Below the pieces are notes generated by a model. It was not told where the DNA came from and searched no databases. It saw nothing but the letters and a program-made list of their open reading frames with translations. Below, one piece after another: positions 34,164 through 42,684 of a stretch of 64,000 bases of DNA (position 1 is the stretch's first letter; each line of letters opens with the position of its first letter). The stretch covers positions 19,189-83,188 of the forward strand of contig CALUPU010000008.1 of assembly GCA_944322725.1 (NCBI GenBank), written 5' to 3'. Made by a program: the position numbers and the translations under genes. The DNA comes from Candidatus Gastranaerophilales bacterium (GTDB lineage: Bacteria; Cyanobacteriota; Vampirovibrionia; Gastranaerophilales; Gastranaerophilaceae).

Positions 34164-34600
34164 TGCCTGAAGAAAATTCAAAGGAAAAAGCAAAATCTCT
34201 TGCAGTTTTTGTTTCGGAATTAAGAGAAAAACTCGGTTTATCACAGACAGGGCTGGCTAAAAAGTCAGCCTTGCCCTTAAAAACTATAGAAGATATTGAG
34301 TCGGGGCAGGAGTTGTTTCTTGCTTCTACAATACGCCAGAAGCTGGCTAACGGCTTAAAGCTTAAACCTGCTGATATAAAAAAGTATGAAAAGCATCCTG
34401 ATTTGTCTTTACTGCCTGATACAGAGGTTACATTGTTTATTAAAAATCAGATTCTTGCCAATGATGTTTCTGACCTTGAGTGTCCTGTCTGCGGGTCAAA
34501 GCTTATAACTAGAATAGCAAAAATGTATGACCTTGAGGATAATCTTGTGCTTGTGCCAAAGGCAAGGTGTGTAAAGTGTCCTTTTCAGATTAAGGGTTAA
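34163..34600 (+). CDS. XRE-type HTH protein with zinc-ribbon end
   Basis: A 145-residue protein. Residues ~12-75 form a lambda-repressor-like HTH (ELREKLGLSQTGLAKKSALPLKTIEDIESG). Residues ~110-142 carry two Cys pairs, CPVCG and CVKCP, likely one zinc ribbon. AAAGGAG precedes the start, and TAATG couples it to secF. DNA binding is plausible, but the target is unknown; linkage to secDF suggests a role tied to export stress or ribosome/translocon control. Confidence 0.75.
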   Translation: MPEENSKEKAKSLAVFVSELREKLGLSQTGLAKKSALPLKTIEDIESGQELFLASTIRQKLANGLKLKPADIKKYEKHPDLSLLPDTEVTLFIKNQILANDVSDLECPVCGSKLITRIAKMYDLEDNLVLVPKARCVKCPFQIKG

Positions 34601-34644
34601 CAGCATAAGTTTATTGTGATGGCTGTTGTGTTACTTTGTTAAAC

Positions 34645-34822
34645 TCGACTCCACACTGGCAAAAATTCGGTCACTATTTAATTATCTTGGTTGTCTTTTC
34701 AATTTATTGTTTTTTCGTGACGCCATTTTGTATTCGAATTATTTGCAGTTCGGCAAAAGCGTGGTTTTGCCTCACAGGACGTGTTCGCTCCCTGCGGTCG
34801 ACTCCACACTGGCAAAAATTCG
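34645..34822. repeat. Direct-repeat-flanked element 2
   Basis: TCGACTCCACACTGGCAAAA plus ATTCG occurs twice, at about 34646-34670 and 34799-34823, bounding ~128 bp. The interior holds a GGCAAAA/TTTTGCC hairpin and CGTGACGCCATTTT (34716-34729), which is the reverse complement of 17175-17188. Read on the minus strand it has the same order of shared blocks as the element at 17132-17342. No gene is convincing here. Confidence 0.55.
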
Positions 34823-34851
34823 CAAAAAAAAGCTCTAATTTTCATTAGAGC
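34823..34851 (-). terminator. Rho-independent terminator (minus strand)
   Basis: On the minus strand GCTCTAAT-gaaa-ATTAGAGC is followed by eight T residues. No protein gene on that strand ends nearby; it ends candidate small RNA 2. Confidence 0.8.
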
Positions 34852-34975
34852 AATACTTTTAATAGGAAGGGAAGGTTAGGAAGTTAGGTAGGTTAGTGTG
34901 AAAGTCTCTTATATTTTTGTGTTTATTTAATGTTTGTTTGATTTTGTCTTACATATATATAAAGTATATACAAAC
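34824..34975 (-). ncRNA. Candidate small RNA 2 (pyrimidine-rich, own terminator)
   Basis: On the minus strand TTTGTATATACTTTATATAT (34974 down to ~34955) nearly repeats the block before candidate small RNA 1. Then come ~100 bases with a C/U-rich run (CTAACCTACCTAACTTCC, CTAACCTTCCCTTCC) and the intrinsic terminator. The CCUUCCC-type run could pair with Shine-Dalgarno sequences. No protein frame is seen. The exact ends are unknown. Confidence 0.5.
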
Positions 34976-35096
34976 CTTGAAATTTCACTTTTAAGTATAT
35001 ACTGTTACATTTCTTTACATATTGAATTAGACAAGCAATTTTTTTGCTTTTTGTGTTTAATATTATTTGCACGGTTTTTAGCCGGTAACAACAACT

Positions 35097-35918
35097 ATGA
35101 ATATAAAAAAGATATCTACAGTCTTTACCAAACCAAGTGTGCTGGCACCTACGGTATTTCTCGCCGTGGGAACCGGTAAGACTGTGCTGGATTATAATAA
35201 CTCCTCCCCGCAAAAGAAAAAAAGAACGCTTGCAAAAGATACAGCTATATTGCTGGGTTCTGCAGCAGGCTTTATGCTTGTGAGACCGCTTTCGCAGGCT
35301 ATATGCAGGCATGGTTCGCTCAATGGAACCATCTTGAAAAATACCGAATATGTGATAAGCCAGAGCGTTGCTGCGACAATAAATACCCTTGCAGGTATTG
35401 CAGGTGCAGTTGCAGGAAACAGGCTTGCTTACAGATATATTTTAAACAAGCCTTATTTTTCTGTTAAATCAGAAGATAAATCAAAAGAATCTTATACCGC
35501 TTTCCGTCTGAATAATAAGGTTTTCAGCAAATTTGATTATGTAAACAAGCCTGCTGTTGAGACAGCAAATGCCATATTGTCTCTTCCAAATATGAACTAC
35601 TTTTATGCTCCTATGGTTGCGCTTACGGGCATGTCTGTAGCCAAAACTCAGGGCAATAATAATCAAATTAAAAGAACTGCCAAAGAAGTTATTGCAAATA
35701 CTCTGATACCGACATTTTTAGTTTCGGCTGTATCATTGTTTGTACACAACAAAAAAAATTATGTAAAATATCCTGCGCTTCTTGCTGCGCTTGCTGCAGG
35801 TTCATACGGCGGTAACAAAATAGCAGAAAAATATGAAGATAAACTTGATGAAACTATTTCGTCTGTAAACTTTAAAGGTTTGAACTTTAAAAAATCGGAT
35901 AAAACCGTAAAAGCCTGA
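35097..35918 (+). CDS. Uncharacterised multi-pass membrane protein
   Basis: A 273-residue protein with about five or six weak hydrophobic, Ala/Gly-rich segments (VLAPTVFLAVGTG, TAILLGSAAGFMLV, TINTLAGIAGAVAGN, TLIPTFLVSAVSLFV, LLAALAAGSYGG). It ends in a soluble basic tail (SVNFKGLNFKKSDKTVKA). No family is recognised. The ATG lies 1 bp before the reading frame becomes Lys-rich, and no strong ribosome binding site precedes it. It converges with ffh. The unknown membrane protein at 40577-41245 has a similar Ala-rich character but no clear alignment. Confidence 0.7.
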   Translation: MNIKKISTVFTKPSVLAPTVFLAVGTGKTVLDYNNSSPQKKKRTLAKDTAILLGSAAGFMLVRPLSQAICRHGSLNGTILKNTEYVISQSVAATINTLAGIAGAVAGNRLAYRYILNKPYFSVKSEDKSKESYTAFRLNNKVFSKFDYVNKPAVETANAILSLPNMNYFYAPMVALTGMSVAKTQGNNNQIKRTAKEVIANTLIPTFLVSAVSLFVHNKKNYVKYPALLAALAAGSYGGNKIAEKYEDKLDETISSVNFKGLNFKKSDKTVKA

Positions 35919-35919
35919 G

Positions 35920-37296
35920 TTAGAAAGGCAGTTTTCCATGACCGCCAAAACCTTTTGGCAGTTTAGGCATTTTCATTTTTCCGGATTTCATTTTGTCCGA
36001 AATTTTTGTAAAACCTTTCATCATTTTTCTCATCTGTTCAAATTGAGAAATAAATTGATTTATCTGCGCAAGTTCCATTCCGCAGCCTTTTGCAATACGT
36101 TTTTTACGGCTTGTGTTGATAATGGAAGGATTTTCTCTTTCTTCCGGTGTCATACTCCGGATAAAGGCTTCTATTTTTTTCATTTGTTTTTCGCCTTCGT
36201 TTGCAATAAGCTGTCTGTCATCTTTTTTTAATCCGGGAATCGGAAGCATTCCCAGCAGCTGATCCATTGAACCAAGGTTTTTCATTGTTTTTTGCATGTT
36301 CAAAAAATCGTTAAATGAGAACTCCGCTTTTCTCATTTTCTTTTCAAGTTCTTCTGCCTGTTTTGCGTCAAAATTTTCCTGTGCTTTTTCAACAAGAGAT
36401 ACAATATCGCCCATACCAAGGATTCTTGTTGCCATACGGTCAGGGTGGAAGTCTTGAAGAGCATCTAGTTTTTCACCGATACCTGTTAGTTTTATCGGCT
36501 TTTGTGTGCAATAAACAACACTTAATGCCGCACCGCCTCTGGAATCACCGTCAAGTTTTGTTAAAACAAGGCCTGTTATTTCAAGCTGTGCATTAAAGTT
36601 TTCTGCAACATTAACTGCTTCCTGACCGGTCATTGCGTCTATTACAAGCAGTTTTTCCTGTGGATGGATTGTTCTGTCCAGAATCATAAGTTCTGCCATC
36701 ATTTGTGTATCAATCTGCAAACGTCCTGCCGTATCAAGAATTACAACGTTAAATCCGTTGTCTTTTGCATATTGCAATGCTTCTTGTGCTATTTTTTGTA
36801 CATCCGAGCAGTTCTCGATTGTAAAAACTTCTGTCTTTGTCTGTTCTCCGAGTGTTTTTAATTGAGCAATAGCAGCGGGTCTGTATACGTCACATGCAAC
36901 AAGCAGCGGATTTTTGCCTTCTTTTTTTAGTTTTACTGCAAGTTTTGCACTTGATGTGGTTTTACCGGAGCCCTGCAAGCCGAGCATCATGATAACAGAC
37001 GGATGACCCGTGAGGTTTAGAGGTTCATTTTTCGAACCAAGGAGTTTAACAAGTTCATCGTTTACAATTTTTATAAGCTGCTGTGCAGGGTCAACTCCCT
37101 GTACAACCTTTTCTCCCTCTGCTCTTTCACGGATTGAAGACACAAAAGCCTTTACAACTCTAAGGTTAACATCTGCCTCAAGCAGAGCACGGCGGATTTC
37201 TCTTAATGCATCAGACATATTGTCTTCAGTTAATTTATCCGTACCCGATGTTTTTCTTATAATTTCCTGTAATTTATCCGATAAGCTGTCAAACAT
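35920..37296 (-). CDS. ffh: Signal recognition particle protein Ffh
   Basis: A 458-residue SRP54 GTPase. N domain, then the G domain with GLQGSGKTTSSAKLA (G1), VILDTAGRLQ (G3) and LTKLDGDSRGGAALS (G4). The Met-rich M domain follows (MKKIEAFIRSMTPEERENP, SRKKRIAKGCGM, FISQFEQMRKMMKGF). It binds 4.5S RNA and signal sequences and delivers ribosomes to FtsY. The C-terminus is a short Gly/Lys-rich tail. No ffs RNA gene was spotted nearby. Confidence 0.97.
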   Translation of the reverse strand: MFDSLSDKLQEIIRKTSGTDKLTEDNMSDALREIRRALLEADVNLRVVKAFVSSIRERAEGEKVVQGVDPAQQLIKIVNDELVKLLGSKNEPLNLTGHPSVIMMLGLQGSGKTTSSAKLAVKLKKEGKNPLLVACDVYRPAAIAQLKTLGEQTKTEVFTIENCSDVQKIAQEALQYAKDNGFNVVILDTAGRLQIDTQMMAELMILDRTIHPQEKLLVIDAMTGQEAVNVAENFNAQLEITGLVLTKLDGDSRGGAALSVVYCTQKPIKLTGIGEKLDALQDFHPDRMATRILGMGDIVSLVEKAQENFDAKQAEELEKKMRKAEFSFNDFLNMQKTMKNLGSMDQLLGMLPIPGLKKDDRQLIANEGEKQMKKIEAFIRSMTPEERENPSIINTSRKKRIAKGCGMELAQINQFISQFEQMRKMMKGFTKISDKMKSGKMKMPKLPKGFGGHGKLPF

Positions 37297-37361
37297 TGTC
37301 TAAATTTCTTCCTCCGTCAGTCTTGACGCATAATGCTACAGGGTCAATTATAACATGAATA

Positions 37362-38483
37362 TCAGCCCACATTTACAGTCGACATGTATTTTTCACCATC
37401 TGATTGTTTAATGTAGCCTTTAATCTCAAGATTTGTCAGCATAACCATCAAATCGCCAAAATCTGCTTTGGAATGTGCAAGTATTGTATCAAAGGTTTTT
37501 GGCTCGGTGGCAATAAGTTCGAAGATTTCTTTCTCCTGCTCTGTTAAGTCCAGATTTTCTATGGTATCTTGAGGTTTTTCTTTCGCTGTTTCTACCTGCC
37601 AGTTGAGCGTATCCATAATATCCTGTGCTCTTGTAACAACAGCAGCACCATTTTTTATTAGTTTGTATATACCTTCTGTATTAGGATTTGTGAGCAGTCC
37701 GGGCATGCACATGAGTTCTCTGTTCTGTTCAAGACAAAGGTTGGCGCTTATCAGTGCACCGCTTTTCATTGCAGCTTCGGCAACAAGCGTGCCTTTGGAT
37801 AGACCGGTTACAATTCTGTTTCTGTGAGGAAATCGCCATTGTAACGGCTGAAAAGTCGGCCAGTATTCGCTAAAAATTATCCCGGCTTCATTTTCTATTT
37901 TTTTGTATAAGTCTCTGTTTTGTGTTGGGTAGATAAAGTCAAAACCGCTTGCAATAACGCCTATTGTGCTGATTCCGTTATTGACGGCAGCCTTGTGTGC
38001 ACAGGAATCTATACCGAGAGCCAGACCGGAAACAATACAAATATCAGTACCTTTGAACTCGGAAAGAATTTTTGTAAGAACTGTTTTGGCTGCTTCGCTG
38101 GCTTTTCTTGAGCCGACAACAGCAAGCGTTCTTTCAAAATTGCAGCGTGACAAATCACCTTTGTAAAAAAGTGTCATCGGCGGGTTGTAGATTTGACGGA
38201 GCAGCTTGGGATATGCATTGTCTGTGTAATTAATAAATTTTATATTCTTTTTTTCAATATATTCAATGCATTCATCAGGGTTTGTACGGTTTCTTATTTC
38301 AAGAAAATCGTTAATCTGTTTTTTTGTCAGCCCCTCTACTTTGTACAATTCATCCGTACCAGCACACCAGGCAGATTTTATTGAGCCGAAATGCCTAAAA
38401 AGAGTTTGAATGAATACGCTTCCTATCTTTTCAATGGAAGCAAATGCAAGCCAGTATTTAGCATTTTCGTCACTGTTAGTCAT
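37362..38483 (-). CDS. dprA: DNA-processing protein DprA/Smf
   Basis: A 373-residue protein that loads RecA on incoming single-stranded DNA during transformation. The Rossmann-like domain shows VVGSRKASEAAKTV, IVSGLALGIDSCAHKAA, GVIASGFDFIYPTQN, FSEYWPTFQP and FPHRNRIVTGLSKGTLVAEA, all DprA hallmarks. The C-terminal ~70 residues form a winged-helix (DprA_WH-like). The ATG at 38483 avoids an overlap; the longer frame starting at 38540 would read back through the end of the glycosyltransferase. Gene order suggests cotranscription with it. Confidence 0.93.
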   Translation of the reverse strand: MTNSDENAKYWLAFASIEKIGSVFIQTLFRHFGSIKSAWCAGTDELYKVEGLTKKQINDFLEIRNRTNPDECIEYIEKKNIKFINYTDNAYPKLLRQIYNPPMTLFYKGDLSRCNFERTLAVVGSRKASEAAKTVLTKILSEFKGTDICIVSGLALGIDSCAHKAAVNNGISTIGVIASGFDFIYPTQNRDLYKKIENEAGIIFSEYWPTFQPLQWRFPHRNRIVTGLSKGTLVAEAAMKSGALISANLCLEQNRELMCMPGLLTNPNTEGIYKLIKNGAAVVTRAQDIMDTLNWQVETAKEKPQDTIENLDLTEQEKEIFELIATEPKTFDTILAHSKADFGDLMVMLTNLEIKGYIKQSDGEKYMSTVNVG

Positions 38484-38484
38484 A

Positions 38485-40059
38485 TCAGTTTTCTCTAAAT
38501 GAGTTAAGGTCAATAATTTTGTTAACTTCCTGCGGTACAAAATATCCGCAGCTGTTCCACAGTACTGTATCTAAAGGAACTTCAGATTCTTTTTGAAGAA
38601 CAAGTCTGTTGCAATATCCTTTGACCATATTTGTTGAACCGTCAAGTTTCAGGTTAAAATATCCGCAGGACTGGCATATTTTGATTCTGAATCCGTGCTC
38701 GTTAAGTTTATCAGATACCTCTTTAATTGCGTCTACCATACGGATTTGAGAGGATGAAGAGTATTTTTTCTTTTTAAATCTGAATACGGCACGTACAAGT
38801 CCGCTTTCTGATATCAAATCCAGCTTACATTGCAAATTGTTTTTACCGTCTGTTACGCATACGTCTACCGTAGACATTTCTTTTTCTTCCGCAATTGTTT
38901 TGCTTGTAATTTTGTTAAACAAAACACCTGCTACAGGAACATGCAAAAGAATTTTCATAAGAGAGTATGCAGGGTATAAAACCAAATAAAACAGATTTTT
39001 TTTGCCGAGTTTTGATGTATATAACGATGCCAAAAATGACAAAATAAGCACACTGAAAAAGAAAAATACTACATTAAAATTGATTATTGAGAAGTTTGTA
39101 AGTTCATATGTGTTTGTAAAACTTAGCAATCCCAAATAAACAAGAGTTAAAAACCAGAAGTTTGGAGCAAGTGTGTTAGCCAGAAATTCACCAAACTTAG
39201 GCGGAGACTTTAATAAAAGTCTGATACAATTCCATACAAGAGACAGCTTAAAAGAGACTGACGGTTTTCTGTCTTTAAAGTTGTCAATTGATGTATAAGT
39301 TTTGATAAGCGGACAGAATTTAGGTATAAAACCGTTTCTCACAAGCAGTGTTGTATATTTCAATTCACTGTTATTGTCTTTGAAATCCACACATTTAATT
39401 TTATCAAGGACTTCTTTTCTGATAACAAATATATCTGTATCAACAACATTTGCAAGTCCCATCAGGGAGCGTCCGCAATTGATTATTCTGTTTACATAAG
39501 TATGATATGTTGTTTTTATTGCATTAAGAAGAGTTTTTGTTCTTACAAGATAATCAGTTGAACCCACCAGAATTTTTTCGCCTGTAAGGTTTGCGTTAAC
39601 TGAAGCAAGGAAGTTTTCGTCTATATATCTGTCTGCATTCAGAAAGATAAATGCATCAATATTCTGATAAGACAATAGTCCCTCAAGTATCCATGAAATT
39701 GCTTCATCTTTGCCCACGGGAGCGTTTTCTCCTACCCGCCATATTTTTGCACCGCCTATAAATTCAAGAATATTGGACGAGTTATCCGTACAATGGTCAA
39801 GGATTATATGAGTTTGATAATTTTCTCTGGGATAATGCTGTTTATTCAATGCCTCAAGAAGCGGTACTATCGTAGATTCATTGTTGCGAGCATATATTAT
39901 CGTAATGATATTGTTCGGCTGTGCAGCTGCGTTATACTTTTGTTTTTGCAAAAATCTCTTAGCTTTTGCGCTATGAACAACACAAGCCGCATAGTATACG
40001 GTGAATGCAATTACATATATCAATAGTACTGCAAGTAAGAAAATTAAAAGATTTACCAT
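38485..40059 (-). CDS. Membrane-associated family 2 glycosyltransferase
   Basis: A 524-residue GT-A enzyme. One N-terminal membrane helix (LLIFLLAVLLIYVIAFTVYY) precedes the GT2 domain (IITIIYARNNESTI, HIILDHCTDNSS, FIFLNADRYIDENF, the DxD-equivalent). Three or so helices follow (FWFLTLVYLGLLSF, FNVVFFFFSVLILSFLA), then a ~110-residue C-terminal domain with two Cys (CQSCGYF). The ATG at 40059 has GAGGAAA directly before it; the longer frame from 40173 does not. The sugar donor and acceptor are unknown; a cell-envelope polysaccharide is likely. Confidence 0.82.
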   Translation of the reverse strand: MVNLLIFLLAVLLIYVIAFTVYYAACVVHSAKAKRFLQKQKYNAAAQPNNIITIIYARNNESTIVPLLEALNKQHYPRENYQTHIILDHCTDNSSNILEFIGGAKIWRVGENAPVGKDEAISWILEGLLSYQNIDAFIFLNADRYIDENFLASVNANLTGEKILVGSTDYLVRTKTLLNAIKTTYHTYVNRIINCGRSLMGLANVVDTDIFVIRKEVLDKIKCVDFKDNNSELKYTTLLVRNGFIPKFCPLIKTYTSIDNFKDRKPSVSFKLSLVWNCIRLLLKSPPKFGEFLANTLAPNFWFLTLVYLGLLSFTNTYELTNFSIINFNVVFFFFSVLILSFLASLYTSKLGKKNLFYLVLYPAYSLMKILLHVPVAGVLFNKITSKTIAEEKEMSTVDVCVTDGKNNLQCKLDLISESGLVRAVFRFKKKKYSSSSQIRMVDAIKEVSDKLNEHGFRIKICQSCGYFNLKLDGSTNMVKGYCNRLVLQKESEVPLDTVLWNSCGYFVPQEVNKIIDLNSFREN

Positions 40060-40204
40060 TTTTTCCTCATGCGAGTCCGTTATGTTACTTTTGGGGGTGA
40101 ATTTTATACGAAGAAAGGGACTCTTTTTAGTTGATTTTATATAAAAAATACTGAAAAATCCAGTATAATGCAAAATGTCGTCTATTAGTATGAATTTTTA
40201 TTAT

Positions 40205-40414
40205 CTAAGGAACAGGGTCGTACCCGCCGGGATTAAGAGGATGGCACCGGCAAATTCTTTTTATTCCCAGCCAGCCGCCCTTTAGCACTCCGTACTTTAT
40301 TATTGCCTGTTTCATATATTCGGAGCAAGTCGGATAAAATCTGCATACGGGCGGTTTCAGACTCGATATTTTTTGGTAAAGGATGATGAGTTTTAATAAT
40401 AATTTTTTTAACAA
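40205..40414 (-). CDS. yidD: Membrane protein insertion efficiency factor YidD
   Basis: A 69-residue protein with the full YidD pattern: an amphipathic start ([15 protein letters not shown]), [42 protein letters not shown]. It helps YidC insert membrane proteins. It usually lies in the rpmH-rnpA-yidC cluster, but here it stands alone. Confidence 0.96.
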   Translation of the reverse strand: MLKKLLLKLIILYQKISSLKPPVCRFYPTCSEYMKQAIIKYGVLKGGWLGIKRICRCHPLNPGGYDPVP

Positions 40415-40576
40415 AATTTTTAACCTTTCTTTAAAAACAATTATATTATAAACCCTTGAATTACTTTATGTTATGTCTATTGTAACGATTCGTAAATAGA
40501 ATTTAAAAGCGGTCAATTTTGCTGTGTAATTTGTTTTTATATAAGTAAGGAAGTGTATAGTGAAAGGTATGTTTTA

Positions 40577-41245
40577 ATGTACGATGCATTGGTAAGATCA
40601 ACATTATTCGGCGTTAGAAACGCAGATAAAGTTATTAATACTAATGATAAAGGCAGAGTTTTTGCTGATATCGGTCAGTTTGCCAATGCCGCAAAAGCTG
40701 CTTCCAGACTTGATAATGCTGTCGGAAGAGGTGCTCAGGCAGCAATAAAAGCAATGGGTAATGTATCTAAGGAAAGCAAAGTACTTTCAACAGCAGTAAA
40801 AGGTACAAAATGGGCAGCAAAAAACGTAAATCCGCTTCTTATCGGTGCAGCAGGTTACAGAGTTGTTACTGCAAAAGACAAAGAAACTGCGCTCAAAAAA
40901 GAAATATTCGGGATGACAGCTATGTTTTCTGCAGAATCTTTGATGAAAAGAGCGTTTAATTCCTCAAAGGCTCTTAATTATAAAAGCAATATAAATAATA
41001 AATATCTCAAAACAGGTCTTCTGATTCTTGAAGGACTGGTATTTGTTGCAGGTTCTATTTCAGCCAGTGCTTTCGGGTATAAAGTTGGAAAATGCTTTTT
41101 TGAAAAAGAACCTGGAAGAGAAACTGTCACAACGCTTAAGGAATTATATATACCTCAAGCTGAAAAAGCAGAAAAGTCTGAAAAGATTGATAATTATGAA
41201 AAAGAATTCTTTCTTCCCGGAAAAGAGAAAGAATTGACAGCATAA
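40577..41245 (+). CDS. Uncharacterised Ala/Lys-rich protein with one membrane segment
   Basis: A 222-residue protein. The first ~130 residues are helical and rich in Ala and Lys (NAAKAASRLDNAVGRGAQAA, STAVKGTKWAAKNV). One membrane helix follows near 155-180 (TGLLILEGLVFVAGSISASAFG), then an acidic, charged tail (PQAEKAEKSEKIDNYEKEFF). No family is recognised. The ATG at 40577 has AAAGG ten bases before it; an in-frame GTG at 40553 is an alternative. A strong terminator follows. Confidence 0.7.
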   Translation: MYDALVRSTLFGVRNADKVINTNDKGRVFADIGQFANAAKAASRLDNAVGRGAQAAIKAMGNVSKESKVLSTAVKGTKWAAKNVNPLLIGAAGYRVVTAKDKETALKKEIFGMTAMFSAESLMKRAFNSSKALNYKSNINNKYLKTGLLILEGLVFVAGSISASAFGYKVGKCFFEKEPGRETVTTLKELYIPQAEKAEKSEKIDNYEKEFFLPGKEKELTA

Positions 41246-41276
41246 AAAAACACCTTCAGTTGAAGGTGTTTTTTTA
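41243..41276. terminator. Bidirectional rho-independent terminator
   Basis: ACACCTTC-agtt-GAAGGTGT has A residues on its left and seven T residues on its right, so it works for the gene at 40577-41245 and for the small minus-strand gene at 41289-41486. Confidence 0.9.
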
Positions 41277-41288
41277 TGTGTTTATTAT

Positions 41289-41486
41289 TTATGAATTAAA
41301 GAATAGGTTGCTTACTTTTTCTGCTACATCATCCATAAGGATATTCTTTCCGTCAATTTCAAAAAGTATATCACTTTCACCTGTCATTTGAATCTTGGGC
41401 AGACCTTTTTTAATCTTTGGTAAATTTTTCAGATTTAGATTCGGTAAATCAGGATCTCTGTTGGAAAAGAAATTTGCTATTGCCAT
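41289..41486 (-). CDS. Small uncharacterised protein (65 aa)
   Basis: A 65-residue frame starting MAIANFFSNRDPDLPNLNLK, with a basic middle (LPKIKKGLPKIQ) and an acidic C-terminal half (ESDILFEIDGKNILMDDVAE). AAGGG lies nine bases before the ATG, and the shared terminator follows the stop, so the frame is likely expressed. No family is recognised and there is no export signal. It is ~100 bp after hemW and separately terminated. Confidence 0.6.
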   Translation of the reverse strand: MAIANFFSNRDPDLPNLNLKNLPKIKKGLPKIQMTGESDILFEIDGKNILMDDVAEKVSNLFFNS

Positions 41487-41586
41487 GATATTTTTCCCTT
41501 ATAGACATTTCACATAAATATAATCGGAACATTCTGAATAAAACTTTAATGTTTTTTATTATTTTATCAATATTTGTATACAATAC

Positions 41587-42684
41587 TTAACAATCTATAA
41601 ATTCGGAAAGTATTACATTAGAAATTAAAAAACCGTCATTGCTTAATCTATATCCGTTTTCTGTTTTTATAAGATGTCCGCTTGCAAGATATTTATCGAG
41701 AATGTTTTTGTATAAATTTTCAAAATCTATTTTAAAACGGGTGTTAATTACTTTAACATTTATGCCTTCACCTTTTCTGAAACCTAGAAATATACTCTCT
41801 TCAAGGCGCTGATGTTTGTTTAAAGATTCAATATACTCTTTAGATTTATAGTTTTTTTCATATTCTTTTAAATCAGTATAATTGGAATACCTTACTCCGC
41901 CGATGTAACCGTGTGCAGCCGCACCAAAGCCGTAGTACTCGCAGTCATTCCAGTAGTTTAAGTTGTGGCGCGATTCAAAACCATTTTTTGCAAAGTTGCT
42001 TATTTCATAATGCCAGTATCCGGATTTTTCAAGAGTTTCAATGGCTGCAAGGTACATATCTGCCTGAAGGTCGTCATCTGCAAGGTTTTCAGGCATGTTT
42101 TGGTAAAATTTACATCCTTCTTCTATCTTTAACCCGTACAATGATATGTGTTCAACCCCGAGTTCTACTGCTGTATTGAGGTCTTTTATAAAATCAGGAA
42201 GAGTCTGCAGGGGCAGTCCGTATATAAAATCCGTACTTATATTTTGAAACCCTGCTTTTTTGCATTCCATTATTGTTTGCAGTGCCTTTTGGGAGTCATG
42301 TATGCGTCCTATGGCTTTTAATATGCTGTTGTTAAAACTCTGCACACCTATGGATATTCTGTTGAATCCTGTATTTTTTAATTCTGTTAAATAGACAAGG
42401 TTAACTGTTTCAGGGTTTATTTCAACAGTTATCTCAGCAGCCGGTTCATAATTAAAACAGTATAAAAATTTTTTTAAATCATCAACCGGAAGTAATGAAG
42501 GAGTACCTCCGCCTATATAGAGCGTTTTTAGAGGTTCACCTTTGTAATAATGTTCAATTTCCGCAAGCAAAACATCTGTATATTTTTTACGCGTTGTTTC
42601 ACTGCATCCTGTATAAGAAACAAATGAACAGTAATTGCATTTGCTTTTGCAAAAAGGTATATGTATATATGCGCTTTGAGTCAT
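41587..42684 (-). CDS. hemW: HemW-like radical-SAM protein (coproporphyrinogen oxidase-like)
   Basis: A 365-residue radical-SAM protein with C12-x3-C16-x2-C19 (HIPFCKSKCNYCSF). Further motifs are LYIGGGTPSLL, EITVEINPE, GFNRISIGVQSFN, ISTDFIYGLPLQT and YWHYEISNFAK, plus YYGFGAAAHGY. HemW proteins are heme chaperones related to HemN; a C rather than the extra N-terminal tyrosines of HemN follows the cluster. The start overlaps the proA stop by one base, so it is the last gene of proB-proA-hemW. Confidence 0.9.
   Translation of the reverse strand: MTQSAYIHIPFCKSKCNYCSFVSYTGCSETTRKKYTDVLLAEIEHYYKGEPLKTLYIGGGTPSLLPVDDLKKFLYCFNYEPAAEITVEINPETVNLVYLTELKNTGFNRISIGVQSFNNSILKAIGRIHDSQKALQTIMECKKAGFQNISTDFIYGLPLQTLPDFIKDLNTAVELGVEHISLYGLKIEEGCKFYQNMPENLADDDLQADMYLAAIETLEKSGYWHYEISNFAKNGFESRHNLNYWNDCEYYGFGAAAHGYIGGVRYSNYTDLKEYEKNYKSKEYIESLNKHQRLEESIFLGFRKGEGINVKVINTRFKIDFENLYKNILDKYLASGHLIKTENGYRLSNDGFLISNVILSEFIDC

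Noticed and set aside
34645..34823. Possible CRISPR-like array from the 25-bp direct repeat
   Set aside because: Only two copies exist, ~128 bp apart, with no further repeats and no cas genes. The interior matches another element in the window, so it is not a spacer.
34626..34848. Two 70-residue frames between secF-linked genes and the small RNA
   Set aside because: Both repeat the motif DSTLAKIR or STPHWQKF at each end because of the direct repeat. They are products of the repeat, not genes.
38484..38540. Longer start of DprA
   Set aside because: It would overlap the end of the glycosyltransferase. The DprA pattern begins after the ATG at 38483.
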